DNA from: Patescibacteria group bacterium
Lineage (GTDB): Bacteria > Patescibacteriota > Minisyncoccia > JAHIHE01
DNA length: 11,791 nucleotides
Assembly (NCBI GenBank): GCA_018896765.1
Contig: JAHILZ010000002.1
Location: 1-11,791, forward strand
Reading direction: 5' to 3'
Part shown: positions 1 to 6,039 of the stretch, one piece after another
Layout: every line of letters begins with the position of its first letter
Numbering within the stretch: the first letter of the stretch is position 1
Notes under the pieces: generated by a model
The model's input: the letters and a program-made list of their open reading frames with translations, nothing else
Database searches by the model: none
What the model was told of the DNA's origin: nothing
Translations under genes and position numbers: made by a program

Positions 1-1263
1 AATACTAATTTTTTTAGTAAAGACACGATTTATGCTTATTCAGAGCCAAATGATAATGTAGTGGAAGGAAAAGAGATATTGCAAAATGCTGATGTTGTAG
101 AATATGTTTATGGATTGGATGAATATAATAAAAAATTTAAGTTAGCATCATTACAAAGAATTAAGAATGATATAAACTTAAATGAAGTAAAAATCTATAC
201 CTTGAAAGATTTAGAAAGAGATATAGAATATTCTATTCACTCTGATTACTGGTCCCGCCTTGCGCCTCGCGCGGTTTTGACAGGTGCGGGAATAATAAAG
301 CTTTTTAAAGATGAAGCAAATAAAGCGGCTGGCAATCCGCAATCAATCATGCGTCCGAAATCCGTTGCTTCCGTATACGGTTCTTTGGCTCCGACAATAA
401 GAACAACAGATCCGTTGGCAAGAACAATTGCCACTGTCGGACAATTGCTGGCAAACGCGGCAATTTATACTTCGGGAAAAATTTTAACCGCGGGGCAAAA
501 TATTATTATTTCCGCTTATGACAGCGCAAAATCTTCCGCTATCGCTTTTTATGATTGGGGGAAGGCGGCTGCTGTCGCCGCGTATAATGCCGCAAAGTCA
601 ACTGTTGTCGCCGCGTATGACGCGGTAAAAACAACCACTATTACTGTTTTTAACAAGACTAAAACAGGACTGCAATTGGCTCAAGAATACGTTTTTACTT
701 TCGCCAATAGCGCCATTGCAAATATCGGCGTTTTTTTTAATTCAAGCGCTGATTCTATTTTTAGTTATTTAACCCCCACAACCAAAGCCCAGCTGGAGTT
801 TGATATTTCCAAACCCTTGCCTGCCGTCTATTTACTCGAAGATATCATAAGTCAGGCAAAAGCGGCAGAAAACGCGGAAGCAGTAATAGCCGCCGCGCCG
901 ATTTATGACGCAGAGTTATCGGCTGTAAAAAATCAAAAATCGGTTTTTGCGTCCAGCGAAGAAATCGCGCTTAGCGCTAAGATCAAAAATATCGGCGCGG
1001 CGATTTGGCAAGGAGATAAAATTTCTTTGAATGTCTACACCGGTGAAAATTTGGCCAAGCAATTTTACCATTCTTCCTGGCTTACCAAAGTGCGTCCGGC
1101 AAGTTTGGGCAAAATAAAAATTGCTCCGGGCGCGGCCGGAACATTTGGATTTGTTGTTACCGCGCCGCGCGCTCAAGGCGATTATTTTTTCCGCGTTCGG
1201 CCGGTTTGGCAGAGCGATAAGAATGAATTTAATTGGCTGGGATTGGATGGCAACTTCGCCTGA
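1..1263 (+). CDS. Surface-type protein with 11-residue helical repeats and NBR1-like Ig domain (5' partial)
   Basis: The frame is open from the first base, so the true start lies outside the window; the GTG at 61 is only the first in-window start-like codon. At least 420 residues are visible. Residues 1-80 are charged and encoded by very AT-rich DNA. Residues about 130-260 are Ala-rich and helical, with five 11-residue repeats at 170-224. Residues about 300-418 look like an NBR1-type Ig domain: YDAEL near the start, then FYHSSWL, the PGAAGTFGF turn and GDYFFRVRP. Such domains are common in large secreted proteins of Patescibacteria (family knowledge). The ORF ends in TGA right after this domain, while the +1 frame continues with another surface domain, so this is probably the N-terminal part of a longer protein. 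No signal peptide can be judged because the N-terminus is missing. Its biological role is unknown. Confidence 0.75.
   Translation, partial: NTNFFSKDTIYAYSEPNDNVVEGKEILQNADVVEYVYGLDEYNKKFKLASLQRIKNDINLNEVKIYTLKDLERDIEYSIHSDYWSRLAPRAVLTGAGIIKLFKDEANKAAGNPQSIMRPKSVASVYGSLAPTIRTTDPLARTIATVGQLLANAAIYTSGKILTAGQNIIISAYDSAKSSAIAFYDWGKAAAVAAYNAAKSTVVAAYDAVKTTTITVFNKTKTGLQLAQEYVFTFANSAIANIGVFFNSSADSIFSYLTPTTKAQLEFDISKPLPAVYLLEDIISQAKAAENAEAVIAAAPIYDAELSAVKNQKSVFASSEEIALSAKIKNIGAAIWQGDKISLNVYTGENLAKQFYHSSWLTKVRPASLGKIKIAPGAAGTFGFVVTAPRAQGDYFFRVRPVWQSDKNEFNWLGLDGNFA
508..672 (+). repeat. Five tandem 33-nt units encoding an 11-residue helical repeat
   Basis: Five consecutive 33-nt units encode residues 170-224 of the first ORF. 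The consensus is [I/V]-x-x-[Y/F]-[D/N]-x-x-K-x-x-x: ISAYDSAKSSA, IAFYDWGKAAA, VAAYNAAKSTV, VAAYDAVKTTT, ITVFNKTKTGL. Units 3 and 4 are nearly identical at the DNA level, suggesting recent duplication. An 11-residue period fits a hendecad coiled coil or an extended amphipathic helix of the synuclein/LEA type. The function is not known. Confidence 0.85.
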
Positions 1264-3175
1264 TACTAAAATTCCCGAGTTTCCTAAAAATCCAACCCTT
1301 GAAATCACTGCAAGCTTTAAGTTTTCTTCCACAAAACCGAATTCGATTTTTTATTGCAGTTTAGATGATGCCGACTTCGTGCCTTGCGAGGAAAATACTA
1401 ATTATGAAAAAACTTATGAAAATTTATTTACTGGCGAACATATTTTAAAAGTCCAAGCTAAAGATGAATTCGGCAATATCGATAAAACCCCGGAAGAATA
1501 TTCGTGGACGATAGAAAAGGCGGAAAGCGCGCCGCATTTGGTAATTTCGGAAATAGCGGCTGGTGTTGGTAATGCTTCCAATGAATTTATAGAACTTTAT
1601 AATCCGACTGATTTTTCTTTAAATCTTAAGGAACAAGTTGGACTGAAAATTAAACTCGTTAATTCTTCCGGTATCGAAATAAATAAGCAAATAACTTGGA
1701 TCAATAATACAATTAGCTCGCATAGATATTTTCTTATCGGTTCCGGCAGTTTAGCCGATATAAATTTAGATGCTACTTATGGAGGCGAGCTTTTGACCGG
1801 CGTCAGTGGAGTTATCGTTCTTGATAAAGACAACAATGTTATTGATAAAGTCGGTTGGGGAGAGAAGCCACCCGGAGAAAAATTAGCGCCGATTGTCGCT
1901 TCCGAGGGGCAAGGAATCGAAATTGATCAAAGCGGCGGACTTAAAACAGGACAATCTCTCGAACGTAAGTTTAATGAATTTTCTACTGCTGAATCTTTGG
2001 CCAACGGCGCTGATGAATTTCTTGGCAACGGCTGGGATACTGATGACAATAGCGCGGATTTTGTTTTGCGCTCAGCACCTAATCCGCAAAACTCGGCAAG
2101 CATTGCCGAACCCGCGCCAACTCCAGCGCATAATATTTCCAGCGGATTGGATTATCCTTCAATTCAATGGGCTATTGACAGCGCGAGCGCGGGCGATAAA
2201 ATATGGGTGGATAGCGGCACATATTATGAGAATGTAAATATTAACAAGCAGCTTACTTTGGAAGGCATTGACACGGGTGGCGGCAAGCCGGTGGTGGATG
2301 CGAAGGGAAAAGGCAGAGCCATAACTTTAAGCGCGGACGGGATTACACTTGAAGGATTTAGCGCGATAAATACGGCAAACGCAAGCGGCGAGTGGCCGAT
2401 TGCGGGAATACTGGTAAAATCACAGAAAAACATCATTAAAAATAATACCGTTAACAGCAATGACAATGGCATAGTTTTATACTATTCCAATAATAATGAG
2501 TTAGCGGGCAACGAAGCTTTTGATAATAGCAACGGTATTTATTTAGATCATTCAATCGATAATAATTTAAGCAATAACACGACAAATTCGAATAATAATG
2601 GAATCGTCATTGCTTCCGACGGCAATAATATTTTCGGCAATAATATTTTGTCTGACAATACCGCAGATTCAAATGATCGCGGAATTTATCTGTTGTATGC
2701 CAGCGGCAATACGATAACTGACAATAGCGCTGATTCGAATTTCTATGGAATATACCTCGGAAGCAATTCCAAGAATAATATTATAAAGGGCAACACTTTA
2801 AGCTATAATAATATTGGACCAAGCAGCGCCGGGATCTATTTTTACAGTGATTCCAATTATAATACTATTACTGGTAACAATATAAGCGATAATAGTTTCG
2901 GGTTTAATATTTACTATTCGGCGGGTAATATTATTTATCACAATAATATTAAGAATAATACGAATCAGGTTTACGATAATGTCGGCAATGGCAATATTTG
3001 GGACGACGGCTATCCCAGCGGCGGAAATTATTGGAGCGACTACGCGGGAGAAAATGTTAAAAAAGGCGCGAGTCAGAACGAGGCAGGAAGCGATGGCATA
3101 GGAGATACGCCGTATATTGTAATAGGATATGGCGATAAAGTATTAGTTCAAGATCGGTATCCGCTGATGCAATAA
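1247..3175 (+). CDS. Ig-like + lamin-tail + NosD-type beta-helix surface protein
   Basis: I place the start at ATG 1247, 17 bases inside the preceding ORF, because upstream residues in this frame (back to 1121) are a shadow of the other frame. This gives 642 residues. Residues 4-91 match the repeat family that begins PDTTI: here PDTKIP, FYCSLDDADFVPC and GNIDKTPEEYSWTI. Residues about 97-284 are a lamin-tail domain (LVISEI, NEFIELYNP, then FVLRSAPNPQNS). Residues about 295-580 form seven or more Asn-rich coils of about 22-28 residues, each with an NGI[V/Y] strand, a NosD/CASH right-handed beta-helix. The end has GNYWSDY, DGIGDTPY and YPLM, a signature of such proteins. No signal peptide, sorting motif or membrane segment is visible in this frame, so export would depend on the upstream ORF. 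That supports a single split protein; translational restart is the alternative. The ligand is unknown and copper binding should not be assumed. Confidence 0.8.
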   Translation: MATSPDTKIPEFPKNPTLEITASFKFSSTKPNSIFYCSLDDADFVPCEENTNYEKTYENLFTGEHILKVQAKDEFGNIDKTPEEYSWTIEKAESAPHLVISEIAAGVGNASNEFIELYNPTDFSLNLKEQVGLKIKLVNSSGIEINKQITWINNTISSHRYFLIGSGSLADINLDATYGGELLTGVSGVIVLDKDNNVIDKVGWGEKPPGEKLAPIVASEGQGIEIDQSGGLKTGQSLERKFNEFSTAESLANGADEFLGNGWDTDDNSADFVLRSAPNPQNSASIAEPAPTPAHNISSGLDYPSIQWAIDSASAGDKIWVDSGTYYENVNINKQLTLEGIDTGGGKPVVDAKGKGRAITLSADGITLEGFSAINTANASGEWPIAGILVKSQKNIIKNNTVNSNDNGIVLYYSNNNELAGNEAFDNSNGIYLDHSIDNNLSNNTTNSNNNGIVIASDGNNIFGNNILSDNTADSNDRGIYLLYASGNTITDNSADSNFYGIYLGSNSKNNIIKGNTLSYNNIGPSSAGIYFYSDSNYNTITGNNISDNSFGFNIYYSAGNIIYHNNIKNNTNQVYDNVGNGNIWDDGYPSGGNYWSDYAGENVKKGASQNEAGSDGIGDTPYIVIGYGDKVLVQDRYPLMQ

Positions 3176-3213
3176 TCAAGAAAATCTAAAACTAAGTTTT
3201 AGATTTTCTTGAT
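3175..3213. terminator. Perfect 18-bp intergenic hairpin, probable terminator
   Basis: Bases 3175-3192 and 3196-3213 are perfect reverse complements around a 3-base loop (TAA). The hairpin begins at the last base of the beta-helix gene's stop codon and ends 11 bases before the flippase start. The stem is AT-rich. No T-tract follows on the + strand, so it is not a classical intrinsic terminator; it could stabilise the mRNA end instead. Confidence 0.55.
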
Positions 3214-3224
3214 AGGTTAAATGT

Positions 3225-4478
3225 ATGTTCAATATCGCCGCGAAAATAAAATTTATCAGAGAAAACAAGATTACAAAGTACAGCTTTATTGTTTTTGTCG
3301 GCTCTTTTATCGCCGGAATCGGAGGGTATCTCTACAATGTTCTTATGGGACGGATGCTGGGACCGGCCGAATATGGAATTTTTGCGTCATTGGTCAGCTT
3401 GCTTTATATTATTTCCGTGCCGGCAGGGACTTTGAGCAGGGTTGTTTCGCGCTCGATTGCCGAGCTTCACGCGCATGAGAAATTCGAAGAAGCCCGCTAT
3501 TTTATCGACAAGATTAATTGGCTGTTTTTGAAAATCGGACTTGCTTTATTTGTTTTATTTCTTTTAATCAGTCCGGCTTTGGCCGGTTTTTTGCGTTTGG
3601 AATCCGCCCTGCCTGTTATAATTTTGGGAACGGTTTTTTTCGGTTCTTTTATCGGCGCGATCACCGGCGCCGCGCTTAACGGCTTGCAAAGATTTTATCA
3701 TCTTTCCGCAAACGCGATTTTGGGATCGGTTTTAAAAATAATTTTTGGCGCATTATTCGTGTGGCTGGGATGGGGAGCGAGCGGAGCCGTGGGCGCTTTG
3801 ACCGCTTCCGGAATTTTTGCCATCATCCATGCTTATTTTTCTTTTGGCCTTCCCGAAAAATCCCGTGAAATTAAAATAGACTGGAAAAGAATGATCGCTT
3901 ACGCTCGGCCTGTTTTTTGGGCCACGCTCGCCATTACCGCGCTTTATAATATAGATGTTGTCATGGTAAAGCATTATCTTGATCCGGAAACTGCCGGATA
4001 TTACGGCATTTTGTCTTTGCTGGGCAAAATTGTTTTATTCATCACCGGCGCGATTCCGACGGTTTTATTTCCGATCGTAGCAGGACGGCAAAGCCGCAAC
4101 GAAGAGCATTTTCATCTTTTGAAATATTCCTTTCTTTTGGTTTTGGCCGTATCTTTGGCTATCACCGCTTTTTATTTTCTCGCTCCCGACTTTATCGTCA
4201 GCTTGCTTTTTGGCGCTTCTTATTTGCCGATCGCGCCTTTTTTGGGCTATTTTGGCATAGTAATGACGCTTTTTTCGCTGATCAATGTATTGGCAACTTA
4301 TAATCTTTCTTTAAATAGCATGAAATTTGTGCCAATTTTATTGGCCGGAGTGGCGCTTGAAATCGGCTTGATATATTTTTTCCATCAAAATATCCTGCAA
4401 GTGACCCAATGCATGATGGCCGCGATGTTTCTGACTTTTGCCGGACTGGCGGTATTTCAATACCGCCAGCCGCGGTAA
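3225..4478 (+). CDS. Polysaccharide flippase (Wzx-like, MOP/MATE superfamily)
   Basis: A 417-residue protein that is almost entirely hydrophobic. I count about twelve membrane segments, near residues 20-38, 46-68, 100-120, 128-148, 165-182, 185-206, 228-248, 262-283, 300-320, 336-356, 366-385 and 392-410. The N-terminus has the FVGSFIAGIGGYLYNVLMGR pattern with LGPAEYGIF, and the middle has YNIDVVMVKHYLDPETAGYY, both typical of the polysaccharide biosynthesis/export family. Such proteins flip undecaprenyl-linked oligosaccharides across the cytoplasmic membrane. Length and topology fit a complete gene. The start follows the 3175-3213 hairpin with only a weak GATAGG upstream. It is followed by a gap with its own promoter candidates, so it may be transcribed separately from the downstream glycosyltransferases although it probably serves the same pathway. 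The substrate cannot be read from sequence. Confidence 0.9.
   Translation: MFNIAAKIKFIRENKITKYSFIVFVGSFIAGIGGYLYNVLMGRMLGPAEYGIFASLVSLLYIISVPAGTLSRVVSRSIAELHAHEKFEEARYFIDKINWLFLKIGLALFVLFLLISPALAGFLRLESALPVIILGTVFFGSFIGAITGAALNGLQRFYHLSANAILGSVLKIIFGALFVWLGWGASGAVGALTASGIFAIIHAYFSFGLPEKSREIKIDWKRMIAYARPVFWATLAITALYNIDVVMVKHYLDPETAGYYGILSLLGKIVLFITGAIPTVLFPIVAGRQSRNEEHFHLLKYSFLLVLAVSLAITAFYFLAPDFIVSLLFGASYLPIAPFLGYFGIVMTLFSLINVLATYNLSLNSMKFVPILLAGVALEIGLIYFFHQNILQVTQCMMAAMFLTFAGLAVFQYRQPR
4446..4469 (+). terminator. GC-rich hairpin inside the end of the flippase gene
   Basis: CTGGCGGTATT (4446-4456) and AATACCGCCAG (4459-4469) are perfect reverse complements with a 2-base centre. The hairpin lies within the last codons of the flippase gene, ending nine bases before the final base of its stop codon. 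It is the most GC-rich short stem seen near a gene end here. There is no downstream T-tract, so a role in termination or 3'-end protection is only inferred. Confidence 0.4.
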
Positions 4479-4485
4479 CCGGAAT

Positions 4486-4536
4486 TTAGTCCTTAAAGTC
4501 GAAAGTCTATAAAGTCCTTAAAGTCTGTAAAGTCTA
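4486..4536 (+). repeat. Tandem 9-nt TAAAGTC-type repeat after the flippase gene
   Basis: Successive units such as CCTTAAAGT, CTATAAAGT, CCTTAAAGT and CTGTAAAGT repeat with a 9-base period; one unit is shortened (CGAAAGT). It starts about ten bases after the flippase stop codon. The same family, forward or reversed, appears in most other gaps downstream. No spacers and no long unit are present, so it is not a CRISPR array. Confidence 0.8.
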
Positions 4537-4551
4537 TGCAGCGGCGAATCT

Positions 4552-4580
4552 TTGCTATAAGAGTTTTTTTGTGCTAAAAT
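4552..4580 (+). promoter_or_regulatory. Candidate promoter with extended -10
   Basis: TTGCTA (4552-4557, 4/6 match to TTGACA) is separated by exactly 17 bases from TAAAAT (4575-4580, 5/6 match to TATAAT), and TGC directly before the -10 makes it an extended -10 promoter. A start near 4587 would produce an RNA containing the 4621-4779 inverted-repeat element and possibly the genes beyond. No experimental support is available from sequence alone. Confidence 0.5.
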
Positions 4581-4597
4581 TAAGGAAAGATAAAAAA

Positions 4598-4639
4598 ATG
4601 TTTCAAGAAATTTTGAAAGATTTAGCGAATACGGCTTAA
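4598..4639 (+). other. 13-codon mini-ORF running into the inverted repeat
   Basis: ATG at 4598 opens a 13-residue frame (MFQEILKDLANTA) ending in TAA at 4637-4639. An AAGGA sits 11 bases before the ATG, one of the few Shine-Dalgarno-like stretches in the window. The last five sense codons and the stop codon lie in the left arm of the 26-bp inverted repeat. It may be a leader peptide, or the remnant of a gene cut off by insertion of the element; I cannot choose, and a chance ORF is quite possible. Confidence 0.25.
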
Positions 4640-4779
4640 TTTTCTTATTCTGCGGGTATTAGCCGCATGTTTATTTTCAAAAAGATAAACTATCCAGATT
4701 AAAAACTTTTTCTTTGAGTAATTTGGCGACACTAGCTAATCCATGTCCTCGAAAAGAAAATTAAGCCGTATTCGCTAAA
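4621..4779. repeat. 159-bp element closed by perfect 26-bp inverted repeats
   Basis: Bases 4621-4646 and 4754-4779 are perfect 26-bp reverse complements separated by 107 bases. The interior can also fold: 4655-4663 with 4735-4742 (8 bp, one bulge), a hairpin at 4669-4690 (9 bp with one G-T) and a hairpin with stem 4694-4700/4720-4726 (7 bp with one G-T). AGA flanks both sides (4618-4620, 4780-4782), possibly a target duplication. Options are a miniature mobile element, a structured non-coding RNA made from the promoter at 4552-4580, or an invertible segment. A minus-strand frame at 4680-4760 gives 27 plausible-looking residues (including RGHGLASVAKLLKEK) without a start codon, perhaps a gene remnant. 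Confidence 0.7.
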
Positions 4780-4802
4780 AGAATTTTATTACACGGTATA
4801 AT
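4771..4802 (+). promoter_or_regulatory. Candidate promoter with perfect TATAAT for the Cys-rich gene
   Basis: A perfect TATAAT lies at 4797-4802, 30 bases before the ATG of the small Cys-rich gene. The -35 region is weak (TTCGCT at 4771-4776, overlapping the right arm of the inverted repeat). A start near 4809 would give a leader of about 24 bases with no Shine-Dalgarno site. This could drive the Cys-rich gene and the glycosyltransferase 10 bases after it. Confidence 0.45.
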
Positions 4803-4832
4803 TTCAAAAGCGCTTATTTAAATACACAAGAT

Positions 4833-5000
4833 ATGAAAAAAACCAAAGAGCGAATAATAAAAGAAACTCATGATCTGGCCAAAAAAGTCGGCCATTGTTT
4901 GTGCAATTTAAAACTGCTTTGCCCTTGCGAGGATTATATAACGCGCCAAGCTTGCCCGTGCAGCGATTATATTATAAAAGTAAAAGAGAAAAAACAATAA
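4833..5000 (+). CDS. Small protein with three CxC motifs (unknown function)
   Basis: A 55-residue ORF with ATG at 4833 and TAA at 4998-5000. It has a basic helical N-terminus, then HCLC (Cys22, Cys24), LCPC (Cys30, Cys32) and ACPC (Cys41, Cys43), followed by a Lys-rich tail. Three CxC pairs in 22 residues point to binding of zinc or an iron-sulfur cluster. The two CPC motifs recall the catalytic chain of ferredoxin-thioredoxin reductase, but that protein is about twice as long, so the likeness is only suggestive. It sits 10 bases upstream of the glycosyltransferase and downstream of a good TATAAT, so the two are probably co-transcribed. The non-random Cys spacing and codon use argue for a real gene. 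I do not recognise a named family. Confidence 0.65.
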   Translation: MKKTKERIIKETHDLAKKVGHCLCNLKLLCPCEDYITRQACPCSDYIIKVKEKKQ

Positions 5001-5010
5001 ATAAGATAAA

Positions 5011-5964
5011 ATGGAAACAGAAAAATCTTTAATTTCGATCATTATTCCGATACTGAATGAAGAGCAAAATATTCCTTTAATATATAAGGGAATTTTAGGC
5101 GCTTGGAAAAATCTTGAAAGCAAGTATGACTATGAAATCATATTTGTGAACGACGGCAGTGAGGACAAAAGCGGCGAAATGATTAAAAATTTATCCAAAA
5201 GCAATGCGAGAGTGAAATACATAGAATTTTCCCGCAATTTCGGCAAAGAAGTAGCCGTTTCGGCCGGGCTCCACCATTCAAAAGGCGGCGCGGCGATAAT
5301 AATTGACGCGGATCTTCAGCACCCGCCCGGGTTAATTCCCGAATTTATAAAAAAATGGGAAAATGGATTTGAAGCAGTGATAGGAGTGAGAAAAGAAAGC
5401 GGCAAGGATTCGATTGTCAGGAACTTGGGCGCGTATTTATTTTATAAAATTATGAATTCCATCGGGGAGACGAAAATCGTTCCTTACTCGACTGATTATC
5501 GATTGCTCGACAGGAAGGTTGTTATAGAATTCAATAAATTCACGGAAAAAAATCGGATTATCAGAGGGCTGATTGCATGGCTTGGGTTCAAAAGGGGTTA
5601 TATTTATTTCAACGCCGGAAAAAGGACTTATGGAAAAGCTCGATACAGCTGTTATGGGCTGGCAAAGCTTGCTGTTTCGTCTTTTGTAAGCCACAGTCTT
5701 TTTCCTTTGAAACTCGCCGGATATTTTGGAACTTTTTTGACCTTAGTATTTGGAGTGCTTGGCTTTTTGGTTTTTGTCAACAAATATATCGTCGGCGATC
5801 CCTGGGGGCTTTCGGTGTCCAATAATACCATTTTCGCGATTATTATTTTATTTTCCGTGGGAATTATTCTTGCCAGTCTTGGGTTGATGGCGCTTTACAT
5901 CGCCAATATTCACAGTGAAGTCGTTGATCGACCGATGTATGTGATACGAAGTAAAAAGTTATAA
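5011..5964 (+). CDS. Membrane-anchored GT2 glycosyltransferase (DPM1/GtrB/ArnC-like)
   Basis: A 317-residue family 2 glycosyltransferase. The N-terminal nucleotide-sugar fold has ISIIIPILNEEQNIP, EIIFVNDGSEDKS and the metal-binding Asp99-Ala-Asp101 in DADLQHPPG. FSRNFGKEVAVSAGLHHS and TDYRLLDRKVV are typical of the polyprenyl-phosphate transferase branch, as is YGKARYS. Two membrane segments follow at about residues 232-259 and 273-299, giving the usual GtrB/ArnC layout. The expected reaction is transfer of a sugar from a nucleotide donor to a lipid phosphate (undecaprenyl phosphate) at the inner face of the membrane. The donor is unknown; UDP-xylose or UDP-glucuronate from the next genes are candidates by context. 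The ATG at 5011 follows the Cys-rich gene by 10 bases with no clear ribosome site. The last three codons (AAG TTA TAA) lie inside the repeat array that follows. Confidence 0.9.
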   Translation: METEKSLISIIIPILNEEQNIPLIYKGILGAWKNLESKYDYEIIFVNDGSEDKSGEMIKNLSKSNARVKYIEFSRNFGKEVAVSAGLHHSKGGAAIIIDADLQHPPGLIPEFIKKWENGFEAVIGVRKESGKDSIVRNLGAYLFYKIMNSIGETKIVPYSTDYRLLDRKVVIEFNKFTEKNRIIRGLIAWLGFKRGYIYFNAGKRTYGKARYSCYGLAKLAVSSFVSHSLFPLKLAGYFGTFLTLVFGVLGFLVFVNKYIVGDPWGLSVSNNTIFAIIILFSVGIILASLGLMALYIANIHSEVVDRPMYVIRSKKL

Positions 5965-6034
5965 AGTTGAAAGTTATAAAGTTATAAAGTTATAAAGTTA
6001 TAAAGTTAATTTAACTTTATAACTTTATAACTTT
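5953..6034. repeat. 8-nt tandem repeat array forming a 24-bp hairpin
   Basis: Units of ATAAAGTT run forward from the last codons of the glycosyltransferase, then reverse as AACTTTAT. Bases 5986-6009 and 6011-6034 are perfect reverse complements around a single T. One early unit is GAAAGTT (7 bases). The array supplies the TAA stop of the upstream gene and ends five bases before the next ATG. It could act as a terminator-like structure, but the same family also occurs where a hairpin is not formed. Confidence 0.9.
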
Positions 6035-6039
6035 GTCTT

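Noticed and set aside
1121..1246. Upstream extension of the beta-helix gene to the start-like codon at 1121
   Set aside because: These residues (MLRARPEHLD...) are an out-of-frame reading of a convincing Ig domain in the other frame and carry no domain features; ATG 1247 or a frame join is better.
1261..1263. TGA read as glycine (code 25, Gracilibacteria)
   Set aside because: Read-through would meet TAA two codons later, and TGA ends other good genes (9450-9452, 11446-11448) at natural positions.
1255..1266. Programmed +1 frameshift of the prfB type at GCC TGA
   Set aside because: The sequence before the stop is not a slippery run and no internal Shine-Dalgarno stimulator is seen; sequencing error, mutation or restart are simpler.
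4680..4760. Minus-strand 27-residue frame with RGHGLASVAKLLKEK
   Set aside because: It looks protein-like but lacks a start codon and is bounded by stops on both sides; kept only as a possible gene remnant inside the inverted-repeat element.
4621..4779. Simple intrinsic terminator for the flippase
   Set aside because: The arms are 107 bases apart and no T-tract follows; the structure is too large for a standard terminator.
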